A DNA stretch of 8,864 nucleotides from Methanobacterium sp. (GCA_028682985.1 JAJRAE010000054.1:1-8864); one strand, 5' to 3'; shown: positions 1 through 6,475, numbered from the stretch's first letter. Numbers and translations: made by a program. The notes: generated by a model from the letters alone, not told the origin.

Positions 1-11
1 ACAATCCCATT

Positions 12-41
12 AACAACAACAATAACAACAACAACACCACA
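12..41. repeat. AAC trinucleotide simple repeat
   Basis: A short, slightly interrupted AAC/ACA repeat followed by an A-rich run. In the third forward frame it reads as eight asparagines and then TTK with a TAA stop at 45-47. In the first forward frame it reads as a Thr-rich stretch that stays open to a TAA at 145-147. It could be the tail of a surface protein gene whose body lies left of the window, or non-coding simple sequence. The window edge prevents a decision. Confidence 0.6.
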
Positions 42-103
42 AAATAAAAAAAAAAGTTTAGATGAACCAGTGATTGATAAAAAAAATTATTTTTATGTGA
101 TAT

Positions 104-111
104 TTTATATA
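104..111 (+). promoter_or_regulatory. Putative TATA box for argJ
   Basis: TTTATATA matches the archaeal TATA consensus and is preceded by A-rich sequence that could serve as a BRE. Transcription would be expected to begin about 25 bases downstream, near 132-136, giving a leader of roughly 55-60 bases before the argJ ATG. A/T richness makes chance matches common here; a second candidate (ATTTATAG) lies at 156-163 but would leave almost no leader. Confidence 0.45.
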
Positions 112-126
112 ATTCTACTAATGGAA

Positions 127-141
127 ATTGGTTATCCAAAT
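127..141. promoter_or_regulatory. Candidate operator upstream of argJ
   Basis: An imperfect inverted repeat with TTGG at 128-131 and CCAA at 136-139, lying over the predicted argJ transcription start. It matches the perfect palindrome at 1526-1540 upstream of argB at 10 of 15 positions, both fitting the pattern ATT-G----CAAAT. That suggests a shared arginine regulator site, but this is inference from two A/T-rich examples. A second inverted repeat, CTATAAA (142-148) with TTTATAG (157-163), overlaps its right flank. Confidence 0.25.
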
Positions 142-190
142 CTATAAAAAATAAGATTTATAGTAAACTCAGAAAAGGGAATGGTTATAT

Positions 191-1384
191 ATGAAATTCG
201 TACAGGGAGGGATCTGTGCTGTGACTGGAGTTCTTGCGTCAGGTTCCTGTGAAGATGATTATGGTGTGGCTGTGATATTCAGCAAAGATAACACAGCATC
301 TGCGGTTTTCACACAGAATAAAATTATAGCTGCACCAGTAAAAATATGTAAAGAAAACCTGAAAGACGGGAAGCTATCAGCTATCGTGATTAACAGTGGG
401 AATGCTAACTGCTGCACTGGAAAGGAAGGAGTGAAAAATGGAGAAGAAATGATACAAAGGGTATCTGAAAACCTGAAAATTAATCCGGAAGATGTGGGAG
501 TAGCATCCACCGGTATAATAGGCCGAAAACTTCCCATGGAAGTTATAAATCGCCTGATAGATAAAGCCACTTTAAAACTTGAAAACTCACCCAAATCCTC
601 TAAAGACGCAGCAGAAGCTATAATGACCACAGACACTTTCCCCAAAGAACTGGCTGTTGAATCATCTCTTAAGAATGGTCAGAAATTTAGAATTGGAGGT
701 ATCTGCAAAGGCTCTGGTATGATAGCGCCTAATATGGCTACTTTTCTCTGTTTTCTGGTTACTGATGTACAGGCAACTCCACAGGAACTGAATTCCGCCC
801 TGAAAAAAGCGGTCCAGAACACTTTTAACATGGTTATTATAGATGGTGATGTCAGCACCAATGATACGGTCACATTAATGTCTAATGGTAGATCAGGCCC
901 TATTGATGAGGAATTTCAATTAGCTCTGGAAGAACTGTGCCAAGGACTGGCCCGGATGATAGCTCAAGATGGTGAGGGGGCCACTAAATGTATTGAAGTA
1001 ACAGTAAGGGGAGGTCAAAGTATAGAAGATACCCGTAAAGCTTCTAAATCCATAGTAACTTCACCTCTGGTTAAATCAGCTTTCTTTGGAGGAGACCCTA
1101 ACTGGGGCCGTATTGCAGCTGCCGTTGGTTATTCTGGGGCAGAAATTGATGAGAAGAAACTGACCATAACCCTGGAATCCAATAAACTAAAGGCGGACAT
1201 AGTAAAAAAAGGGTCTGTAAAAGCATTTGAAGGCTCTGATGAGTTGGAAATAGCCGAGGAAATAATGAAAGAGAAGGATATTAAAATTACGGTTGATCTA
1301 TCACTGGGAGATTTTGAATCAACCGCCTATGGCTGTGATCTGTCCTATGATTATGTGCGGATAAATTCTGAATACAGCACCTGA
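191..1384 (+). CDS. argJ: Glutamate N-acetyltransferase / ornithine acetyltransferase ArgJ
   Basis: ArgJ moves the acetyl group from N-acetylornithine to glutamate, releasing ornithine and regenerating N-acetylglutamate, so the arginine pathway runs as an acetyl cycle in the cytoplasm. At 397 residues it is full length for the family. Visible signatures: NSGNAN at 68-73, STGIIG at 106-111, KGSGMIAP at 173-180, and the autocleavage site in NMATFL, where Thr184 should become the N-terminal nucleophile of the beta chain after a cut following Ala183. IDGD at 217-220, DGEGATK at 260-266 and GDPNWGR at 301-307 are further conserved blocks. Some archaeal ArgJ enzymes are known to do only the ornithine-dependent reaction; sequence alone cannot show whether this one also uses acetyl-CoA. 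The ATG at 191 is preceded by a weak AAAGGGA ribosome site. argB follows after 176 bases with promoter-like elements, so argJ may be its own transcription unit. Confidence 0.97.
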   Translation: MKFVQGGICAVTGVLASGSCEDDYGVAVIFSKDNTASAVFTQNKIIAAPVKICKENLKDGKLSAIVINSGNANCCTGKEGVKNGEEMIQRVSENLKINPEDVGVASTGIIGRKLPMEVINRLIDKATLKLENSPKSSKDAAEAIMTTDTFPKELAVESSLKNGQKFRIGGICKGSGMIAPNMATFLCFLVTDVQATPQELNSALKKAVQNTFNMVIIDGDVSTNDTVTLMSNGRSGPIDEEFQLALEELCQGLARMIAQDGEGATKCIEVTVRGGQSIEDTRKASKSIVTSPLVKSAFFGGDPNWGRIAAAVGYSGAEIDEKKLTITLESNKLKADIVKKGSVKAFEGSDELEIAEEIMKEKDIKITVDLSLGDFESTAYGCDLSYDYVRINSEYST

Positions 1385-1392
1385 AAATTAAT

Positions 1393-1417
1393 AAACAGAA
1401 ATATACCTGTTTTATTT
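1393..1417 (+). terminator. Possible weak terminator after argJ
   Basis: Nine bases after the argJ stop, AAACAG (1393-1398) can pair with CTGTTT (1407-1412) across an 8-base loop, followed by a T-rich TATTT. The stem is short and A/T-rich and the T run is modest, so this is a weak candidate. Confidence 0.3.
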
Positions 1418-1436
1418 AGAATTTTAAGAAAAGAAA

Positions 1437-1522
1437 TTTATATAACGGAATAATAAAAAATTAATAAACAATATTCTAATAAAAATTGAGTTTATAAATA
1501 CTGTTCAAAAAAGATTTATATT
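1437..1522 (+). promoter_or_regulatory. argB promoter region with three TATA-like sites
   Basis: Three archaeal TATA-like sequences occur in the argJ-argB gap: TTTATATA at 1437-1444, TTTATAAATA at 1491-1500, and TTTATATT at 1515-1522 preceded by an A-rich BRE-like run. Expected leaders are about 90, 40 and 15 bases. The region supports independent transcription of argB (and probably argC), though which site is used cannot be decided from sequence. The last site sits just before the palindrome at 1526-1540. Confidence 0.45.
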
Positions 1523-1525
1523 AAT

Positions 1526-1540
1526 ATTTGATTCTCAAAT
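1526..1540. promoter_or_regulatory. Palindromic candidate operator upstream of argB
   Basis: A perfect inverted repeat with half-sites ATTTGA (1526-1531) and TCAAAT (1535-1540) around a 3-base centre. It lies immediately downstream of the TATA-like site at 1515-1522 and 20 bases before the argB ATG, a position where archaeal repressors often bind. A related element is found upstream of argJ at 127-141. No regulator gene is visible in the window. Confidence 0.35.
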
Positions 1541-1560
1541 TCAAGGGATTGTAGATAATT

Positions 1561-2439
1561 ATGGAAACAGTTAACATATTAGTGGAAGCACTGCCCTATA
1601 TTAAGAAATTTCATAAAAAAAAGATAATGATTAAGTATGGGGGCCATGCTATGATAGATTCACAGGCAAAGAGCTCCACAGCACGGGATACTGTGCTGTT
1701 AAAATATGTGGGCATGCAACCCATTGTCGCCCATGGCGGGGGTCCTGAAATCTCCCGTTCAATGAATAAACTGGGTAAAGAACCTCAATTCATTGAAGGC
1801 CTCCGGGTAACTGACCTGGAAACCATGGACATCGTTAAAATGGTGCTGGTTGGGAAAATAAACACCGAGATAGTTGCCAATATCGGACTGCACGGTGGTA
1901 AAGGAGTGGGCATATCAGGTAAAGATAACCAGCTTTTAATGGCTAGCAAAAAAGGCCCCCACAGGGTAGTGGACCCCAATGGTGATGAGAGAATGGTGGA
2001 TCTAGGCCTGGTGGGTGAGATTGATTCAGTGAATACCGAGATCATCGACGTTCTCACATCTAATGATTTCATACCAATCATATCACCAATTGGTGTGGAT
2101 GAAATTGGTGATACATTAAATCTGAATGCAGATACTGTAGCCGGGGATATTGCCTCCCATGTGGGTGCTGAAAAGCTGATCATACTCACTGATGTACCAG
2201 GGATACTGGAAGATCCTGATGATCCAGAAAGCCTGGTTCGAAAAGTGAACATAGATGAAACACTGGAACTGATTGATCAGGGAATTGTAAAGGATGGAAT
2301 GTTGCCTAAAGTCTTAACCTGCATGGAAGCAGTGAAAAACGGAGTATCATCTGCACATATCATCGATGGGAGAATAACACATTCCGTTCTCCTGGAAATA
2401 TTCACCAAAAGCGGTATCGGAACCATGATAACCAAATAA
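1561..2439 (+). CDS. argB: Acetylglutamate kinase ArgB
   Basis: ArgB phosphorylates N-acetylglutamate with ATP, the second step of arginine synthesis and usually the point of arginine feedback control. The 292 residues span the whole amino acid kinase fold. Visible motifs: phosphate-binding KYGG at 25-28, substrate loop HGGGPEIS at 58-65, GLRVTD with Arg82 at 80-85, LNLNADTVAG at 186-195, ILTDVPGIL at 208-216, and Lys250 in GMLPKV. An N-terminal helix of about 20 residues (ALPYIKKF) precedes the core, and the C-terminal part has HIIDGR (266-271) and LLEIF (277-281). In known hexameric NAGKs these features go with arginine inhibition, so feedback inhibition is likely but inferred. The usual KYGGNAM is KYGGHAM here. 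The ATG at 1561 has only a weak GGGATTG upstream. The final codons are duplicated just after the stop, and argC follows 75 bases on. Confidence 0.98.
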   Translation: METVNILVEALPYIKKFHKKKIMIKYGGHAMIDSQAKSSTARDTVLLKYVGMQPIVAHGGGPEISRSMNKLGKEPQFIEGLRVTDLETMDIVKMVLVGKINTEIVANIGLHGGKGVGISGKDNQLLMASKKGPHRVVDPNGDERMVDLGLVGEIDSVNTEIIDVLTSNDFIPIISPIGVDEIGDTLNLNADTVAGDIASHVGAEKLIILTDVPGILEDPDDPESLVRKVNIDETLELIDQGIVKDGMLPKVLTCMEAVKNGVSSAHIIDGRITHSVLLEIFTKSGIGTMITK

Positions 2440-2480
2440 AAAAAATTATTTAATGAACCATGATAACCAAATAAAAAAAA
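2420..2480 (+). repeat. Direct duplication of the argB 3' end
   Basis: A perfect 26-base direct repeat occupies 2420-2445 and 2455-2480, with a 35-base period and a 9-base spacer (TTATTTAAT). The first copy carries the last argB codons, the TAA stop and an A run; the second lies entirely in the argB-argC gap. It looks like a tandem duplication, perhaps by replication slippage. The reading frame of argB is not affected, and argC starts 34 bases after the second copy. Confidence 0.9.
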
Positions 2481-2500
2481 AAACTCTCATAAAACATAAA

Positions 2501-2507
2501 AGGCGGT
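2501..2507 (+). promoter_or_regulatory. Ribosome binding site for the argC TTG start
   Basis: AGGCGGT resembles the archaeal AGGAGGT site and lies 7 bases before the TTG at 2515. This spacing supports TTG as the real start; the first internal in-frame ATG is residue 64 and would remove the whole nucleotide-binding motif. Confidence 0.6.
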
Positions 2508-2514
2508 ATTAAAA

Positions 2515-3525
2515 TTGATAGAAATCGGCATAATAGGAGCTAATGGCTACACCGGGGGAGAATTGCTGAGATTACTTAATAACCATCCCCAAGCAGAGGT
2601 AACAGTAGCCACATCTCGTAAATTAAGCGGAGAACCCATATATAAAGTTCATCCCCATCTGCGGAATCTGGACCTTAAATTTGAAGCTGTGGCACCGGAA
2701 GACATGGAAGCAGACTTGGTAATTACAGCAACTCCCCATGGAGCCTCCATGAACATTGTACCACCTTTGGTGGAGAAGGGTATCCGGGTTATTGATTTAA
2801 GCGGTGATTACCGTTTTGATAATCTAGAAGTATATGAAAAATGGTATGGATTAACCCACGAAAACCCGTTGGACGCGGTTTATGGTCTTCCTGAGCTTTA
2901 TCGGGAGGAAATTAAAAGTGCTAACCTGGTTGCTAATCCTGGCTGCTTCCCAACCGGAGCAATTCTGGCCAGTTTCCCCCTGGTAAAAGAGAAGCTGGTG
3001 AAAAGGATAATAGTTGACAGTAAAACCGGGGTGAGCGGGGCGGGGATTAAACCCACAGAAACCACCATGTTCACCAATGTAAGTGACAACGTGATCCCCT
3101 ACCTGATTACCAGTCATCGTCATGCCCCAGAAATTCAGGAGAAACTAGCTAACTATGGAGATGTGTCTGTTTCATTTACCCCACATTTGGTTCCAGTTAT
3201 ACGGGGTATTTTAAGCACGGTGCACACATTCCCAGAAGAGGATTTAGACTCATCTTATGTAAAAGAGTTATATGATAACTTTTATGAAGATGAACCCTTT
3301 GTTAATGTTCTGGATGTCGGAGAGATACCCAGGTTGAGTTCAGTGAGGGGTTCCAATTTCTGCCAAATCGGAAGCTTTGACCAGGATGAGGCCGGAAGAT
3401 TAGTGGTGGTCTCCAGCATTGATAATTTGGTTAAGGGAGCTTCTGGTCAGGCCATACATAACATGAACATTATGTACGGCTTCAAGGAAACTCATGCACT
3501 GGAATATCTAGGATTACATCCCTAA
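2515..3525 (+). CDS. argC: N-acetyl-gamma-glutamyl-phosphate reductase ArgC
   Basis: ArgC reduces N-acetylglutamyl phosphate to the semialdehyde with NADPH, taking the product of ArgB directly. The 336 residues match the usual length. The N-terminal Rossmann motif is GANGYTGGEL (8-17, with glycines 8, 11 and 14), the catalytic cysteine is Cys144 in NPGCFPTGA (141-149), and the HRHAPEI block (201-207) supplies the expected active-site histidine. SKTGVSGAG (169-177) and VPVIRGI (226-232) are further family blocks. The start is TTG at 2515, supported by AGGCGGT seven bases upstream and by the motif beginning within ten residues. It probably shares a transcript with argB, since the 75-base gap has a duplication but no convincing TATA box. 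The gene is intact and a hairpin plus T tract follows. Confidence 0.97.
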   Translation: MIEIGIIGANGYTGGELLRLLNNHPQAEVTVATSRKLSGEPIYKVHPHLRNLDLKFEAVAPEDMEADLVITATPHGASMNIVPPLVEKGIRVIDLSGDYRFDNLEVYEKWYGLTHENPLDAVYGLPELYREEIKSANLVANPGCFPTGAILASFPLVKEKLVKRIIVDSKTGVSGAGIKPTETTMFTNVSDNVIPYLITSHRHAPEIQEKLANYGDVSVSFTPHLVPVIRGILSTVHTFPEEDLDSSYVKELYDNFYEDEPFVNVLDVGEIPRLSSVRGSNFCQIGSFDQDEAGRLVVVSSIDNLVKGASGQAIHNMNIMYGFKETHALEYLGLHP

Positions 3526-3531
3526 ATAAAA

Positions 3532-3566
3532 AAATGAGATTCATTTAATTTTTCTACTTTTTAAAT
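3532..3566 (+). terminator. Terminator after argC
   Basis: AAATGA (3532-3537) pairs with TCATTT (3541-3546) around a 3-base loop, followed by two runs of five T (ATTTTTCTACTTTTT). T tracts are the main archaeal termination signal, and this one lies just after the argC stop, closing the arginine block. Confidence 0.6.
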
Positions 3567-3590
3567 AGAAGAATTAATTTAAACATAGTT

Positions 3591-3600
3591 CTATATAAAT
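3591..3600 (+). promoter_or_regulatory. Putative TATA box for secF-secD-pyrI
   Basis: CTATATAAAT, with A-rich flanking sequence, is the best TATA match in the 182-base gap before secF. Initiation would fall near 3620, giving a leader of about 85-90 bases. A closer but weaker alternative is ATATTTATT near 3665-3673. The secF ATG itself has a clear AGGTGA ribosome site at 3698-3703. Confidence 0.4.
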
Positions 3601-3707
3601 CATCAAAAAATATAATAAAAAAAATGGAAATAGAAATTCCAGAGATTATTTTAACTGATTAACAATATTTATTTACAATCTAAAATTCTTTAAAATCAGG
3701 TGATTCA

Positions 3708-4550
3708 ATGGCCTTTCAAGATAGATTTTTTAAATCATATAAACCTTTAATTGCAATCCCCGTGATAATCACCCTAATTGCCCTGGTTTTACTTGCAACC
3801 AATGGCTTAACTCAGGGTATTGATCTTAAGGGAGGTTCAACTGTGGTTATCCAGCTTCAGAAGAATACCAGTTCATCTGAACTCCAGACCACCATCTCCA
3901 ATGGATTGAACAATAATCAGGTGGAGATAACCTCCATTTCCAACAATCAGGCCCATGTGGAGATAACTGGACAGGCTGATGTGGTGAAATTAACAAACAC
4001 CCTGGGAGGGGTGGGAACCATAATCAGCTTCCAATCTGTGGGTGCGCTATTAAGTTCCCGGGCTCTCACCCAGGTTTACTATGCCATAGGATTTGCTTTC
4101 CTATTTATGGCTATAACAGTTTTTATCGTGTTTAGAAACTTCGTTCCATCCATGGCGGTAATTCTAGCTGCCCTATCCGATATAATAATAGCCATGGGAG
4201 GTATGTCCCTCTTTGGAATACCATTATCCGTAGCATCAGTGGGTGCCATACTGATGTTGATAGGATACAGTGTAGATACCGACATACTGCTCACCACCCG
4301 TGTGTTGAAGCGAAGAGAGGGAACCATAAATGAAAGAGCATGGGACGCTATGAAGACCGGATTCACCATGGCAGCTGCTGCGATTGGTTCCATGGTAACA
4401 TTATACCTTGTAGTGGTTTTATTTATACCTTATGCACAGACTTTAAGTCTGATAGCTTCGGTGCTCATTATAGGACTGGTAGCAGATGTGCTGGCCACCT
4501 GGCTGATGAACCTTGGTATCTTAAGATGGTACATGGAGGCTAGAAGATGA
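3708..4550 (+). CDS. secF: Protein translocase subunit SecF (archaeal type)
   Basis: SecF works with SecD in the cytoplasmic membrane to assist protein export through the SecYE channel; in bacteria the pair uses the proton gradient, and archaea carry it although they lack SecA. The 280 residues show the six-helix RND-like layout: one helix at about 12-30, an extracellular domain from about 35 to 118 that opens with DLKGGS (39-44), then five helices between about 121 and 268. The conserved membrane block GYSVDTDIL (186-194) contains Asp190 and Asp192, in the region where bacterial proteins have charged residues needed for proton coupling. The ATG at 3708 follows AGGTGA by 4 bases. The last bases overlap the secD start in an ATGA, so the two are translationally coupled. 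The secF-first order is the known archaeal arrangement, reversed from bacteria. Confidence 0.96.
   Translation: MAFQDRFFKSYKPLIAIPVIITLIALVLLATNGLTQGIDLKGGSTVVIQLQKNTSSSELQTTISNGLNNNQVEITSISNNQAHVEITGQADVVKLTNTLGGVGTIISFQSVGALLSSRALTQVYYAIGFAFLFMAITVFIVFRNFVPSMAVILAALSDIIIAMGGMSLFGIPLSVASVGAILMLIGYSVDTDILLTTRVLKRREGTINERAWDAMKTGFTMAAAAIGSMVTLYLVVVLFIPYAQTLSLIASVLIIGLVADVLATWLMNLGILRWYMEARR
4535..4539 (+). promoter_or_regulatory. Ribosome binding site for secD inside secF
   Basis: GGAGG near the end of secF lies 7 bases before the secD ATG at 4547. Together with the 4-base ATGA overlap it fixes the secD start and indicates coupled translation. Confidence 0.75.
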
Positions 4551-5854
4551 AAGACAAGTTAATAGAATTTTTCAAAGATTACAGAGTCATTTTAATTATC
4601 GTGCTACTTATTGGTAGCGTGGCCTCCATTTCAGTTTTCGGAATACAGGAAGGCCTGGACCTTAAAGGAGGCTCACAGATAGAGATCCACCTGGAAAAGC
4701 CAGTAGACACTAACACCATGAATACAGTTACCAGTGTACTGGATAAAAGACTGAACGCCTTTGGAGTGAGGGATGTTCAGGTCCGGGCCAGCGGTGACCA
4801 GGACGTGATTATAGATATTGCTGGTGTTAAACCAGATGAAGTGGCCAATCTGGTAGGTGCGCCTGGTAAATTTGAAGCTAAAATAGGCAATGACACCGTT
4901 CTGGTTGGTTCAGACATTGTAACCGTTAAAACTTACAGTGTAGAAGGAAACACCTGGCATGTACCCTTCACCATTACAACTGAGGCAGCAAATAAATTTG
5001 CTCAGTTAGCCAATGGAAAGGCAGGTCAACCAGTGAACATGTATCTGGATGGTAACCTGGTTTCTTCACCAACTCTAGACCCCGGGCTGGCCAATGGAGT
5101 AGCCTCCACAGATGTTGAGGTCTCTGGTGCAGAAAATTCATCCGCCCAGGCCCAGTCCCAGGCTAAAAATATACAGACCATCCTCCAATCCGGTGCTCTG
5201 CCTGTTTCGGTAACCATCACAGGTATAAGCAGCGTAGACGCCTCTCTAGGTGAACAATTTAAGAATGGTGCATTAATAGCTGGTGGACTGGCCCTGGTGG
5301 TTATATCCCTAATAATATTCATTAGATATCGCGACCCTAAACTGGTCCTACCCATAATACTCACCAGCATAGCGGAACTAATACTTATACTGGGAGTGGC
5401 CTCTGTAATACGCTGGAATATCGACCTAGCCGCCATAGCCGGTATTCTGGCAGCCATAGGAACTGGAGTAGACGACCAGATCATCATCACAGATGAAGTT
5501 TTGAAGGGCAAAAAGGACTTAGAATCAGTCTCCAAATCCGGGAAAACCCGGAAATCCAAGAAAAGTAAAAAGGGTAAAAAGGCTAAAAAAACTGGAGATA
5601 GAAAAGTAAAGGTATCTAAGAGAACAACTGGATTCCGGGTGAGAATAAGAAGTGCATTCTTCATCATTTACGCATCAGCAGCCACTCTTATCGCGGCCAT
5701 GCTGCCCATCGCCTACATTGGATTTACCAGGGGAACCACTGGTATAGGTGTTTTAACTGGTTTCGCATTCACCACCATCATAGGTGTGTTAATCGGAATA
5801 TTCATAACCAGACCAGTATACGCTAAATTCATTGAGATGATCTATGGAGAATAG
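4547..5854 (+). CDS. secD: Protein translocase subunit SecD (archaeal type)
   Basis: SecD is the larger partner of SecF in the membrane complex that assists Sec-dependent export. The 435 residues give a first helix at about 12-31, a large extracellular domain from about 35 to 235 starting with the DLKGGS motif (38-43), and five further helices at about 240-259, 266-287, 294-314, 368-391 and 398-421. GTGVDD (305-310) in the fourth helix carries the conserved aspartates. SGALPVSV (215-222) is the typical end of the extracellular domain. Odd feature: the cytosolic loop between helices four and five holds a strongly basic segment at about 320-359, with 17 lysines and 3 arginines in 40 residues, including four KK-containing triplets (SKK, SKK, GKK, AKK) at 337-348. 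As I recall, haloarchaeal SecD has only a short loop there. It overlaps secF by 4 bases; pyrI follows after 44 bases. Confidence 0.96.
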   Translation: MKDKLIEFFKDYRVILIIVLLIGSVASISVFGIQEGLDLKGGSQIEIHLEKPVDTNTMNTVTSVLDKRLNAFGVRDVQVRASGDQDVIIDIAGVKPDEVANLVGAPGKFEAKIGNDTVLVGSDIVTVKTYSVEGNTWHVPFTITTEAANKFAQLANGKAGQPVNMYLDGNLVSSPTLDPGLANGVASTDVEVSGAENSSAQAQSQAKNIQTILQSGALPVSVTITGISSVDASLGEQFKNGALIAGGLALVVISLIIFIRYRDPKLVLPIILTSIAELILILGVASVIRWNIDLAAIAGILAAIGTGVDDQIIITDEVLKGKKDLESVSKSGKTRKSKKSKKGKKAKKTGDRKVKVSKRTTGFRVRIRSAFFIIYASAATLIAAMLPIAYIGFTRGTTGIGVLTGFAFTTIIGVLIGIFITRPVYAKFIEMIYGE

Positions 5855-5898
5855 TAATTTTGGAATAATTTAAGTATAAAAAGCAGAGGATCAAAAGG

Positions 5899-6363
5899 AT
5901 GAAAACTCCAAGGGAGCTAAAGGTCAAACCTATTCGTAATGGAACTGTTATTGATCATATAAGGGCTAACAAAGCCCTAAGTGTGCTTAAGATTCTAGGT
6001 CTGCCCAGTAAAGAATCAGCAGTGACCATTGCGATGAATGTTAAATCCTCCCAGATGGGAAGTAAAGACATTGTAAAAATTGAAGGGCGTGAGCTTGCTC
6101 CCAAGGAAGTGGATAAAATAGCATTGATCGCCCCTAAAGCCACCATCAATATTATAAGAGATTATGAGCTGGTTGAAAAGGGAAAGGTTAATCTATTAGA
6201 TGAAATAAACAACATCCTGAAATGCCAGAATCCCAACTGCATAACCAACACCGAAGAACCGGTTATCACCCGTTTCTATATCATTGGTAAGGGCCCGGTT
6301 AGCCTGAGATGCTATTACTGCGAAAGGATCATGGGAGAAAATGAGATAGAATCTCAGTTGTAG
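5899..6363 (+). CDS. pyrI: Aspartate carbamoyltransferase regulatory chain PyrI
   Basis: PyrI is the nucleotide-binding regulatory chain of aspartate carbamoyltransferase, the first committed enzyme of pyrimidine synthesis; it lets ATP and CTP modulate the PyrB trimers. The 154 residues align with E. coli PyrI almost without shift. Effector-site residues Val9, Asp19, His20, Lys60, Asn84, Tyr89 and Lys94 are all at E. coli numbering. The zinc site that holds the catalytic chains is complete: Cys109, Cys114, Cys138 and Cys141. Control by nucleotides is therefore expected, though the direction of each effect cannot be read from sequence. The ATG at 5899 has AGAGGA at 5885-5890. It lies 44 bases after secD with no clear terminator between, so it may be carried on the secFD transcript. 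Its partner pyrB is not in the window, which is notable because the two are commonly adjacent. Confidence 0.98.
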   Translation: MKTPRELKVKPIRNGTVIDHIRANKALSVLKILGLPSKESAVTIAMNVKSSQMGSKDIVKIEGRELAPKEVDKIALIAPKATINIIRDYELVEKGKVNLLDEINNILKCQNPNCITNTEEPVITRFYIIGKGPVSLRCYYCERIMGENEIESQL

Positions 6364-6376
6364 ATTACTCTCTAAC

Positions 6377-6420
6377 TTCTTTTTTTAATCATTCACTTTT
6401 TTATCTAATTTCTAATTTTT
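6377..6420 (+). terminator. T-tract terminator after pyrI
   Basis: Three T runs follow the pyrI stop closely: seven T at 6380-6386, six at 6397-6402 and five at 6416-6420, in otherwise T-rich DNA. Repeated T tracts are the typical archaeal terminator and need no hairpin. This likely ends the secF-secD-pyrI transcript. Confidence 0.7.
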
Positions 6421-6425
6421 AAATA
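6418..6425 (+). promoter_or_regulatory. Putative TATA box for the YjbQ-family gene
   Basis: TTTAAATA lies about 50 bases before the ATG at 6476, which would give a start near 6447 and a leader of about 30 bases containing the strong GGGGGAG ribosome site (6462-6468). It abuts the terminator T tracts, so the A/T-rich context reduces certainty. Confidence 0.4.
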
Positions 6426-6475
6426 AATTTTAAGGCCTTTCATAATCATAATTAAACAAAAGGGGGAGTTATTAT

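Larger units (their letters stand above)
1..147 (+). other. Possible 3' end of an upstream gene (frame undecided)
   Basis: Frame 1 is open from the window edge to a TAA at 145-147 (48 codons): a Thr-rich stretch, a basic patch (KKK, DKK), then a hydrophobic run ending in MEIGYPNL. This is unusually long for such A/T-rich DNA and would fit a Thr-rich stalk next to a membrane segment. Frame 3 instead gives a poly-Asn tail stopping at 45-47. The first reading would run through the argJ TATA box at 104-111, which argues mildly against it. I do not recognise either peptide, and coding status is unproven. Confidence 0.2.

Noticed and set aside
259..645. A 128-codon open frame on the - strand opposite argJ
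   Set aside because: Antisense to the conserved ArgJ coding sequence with no motif of its own.
153..1520. Shared word AAGATTTATA upstream of argJ (153-162) and argB (1511-1520)
   Set aside because: The core is a TATA-like sequence expected in any A/T-rich archaeal promoter, and its distance to the start codon differs (28 versus 40 bases).
1785..2252. A 155-codon open frame on the - strand opposite argB
   Set aside because: It lies wholly inside argB, has low-complexity Ser/Pro-rich composition and no family resemblance; a shadow frame.
3626..3640. GGAA...TTCC inverted repeat in the secF leader
   Set aside because: Only four paired bases at each end with an imperfect interior; not distinguishable from chance.
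5026..5667. A 213-codon open frame on the - strand opposite secD
   Set aside because: It is antisense to a clearly identified SecD, has no recognisable domain and its length reflects the codon bias of the real gene.
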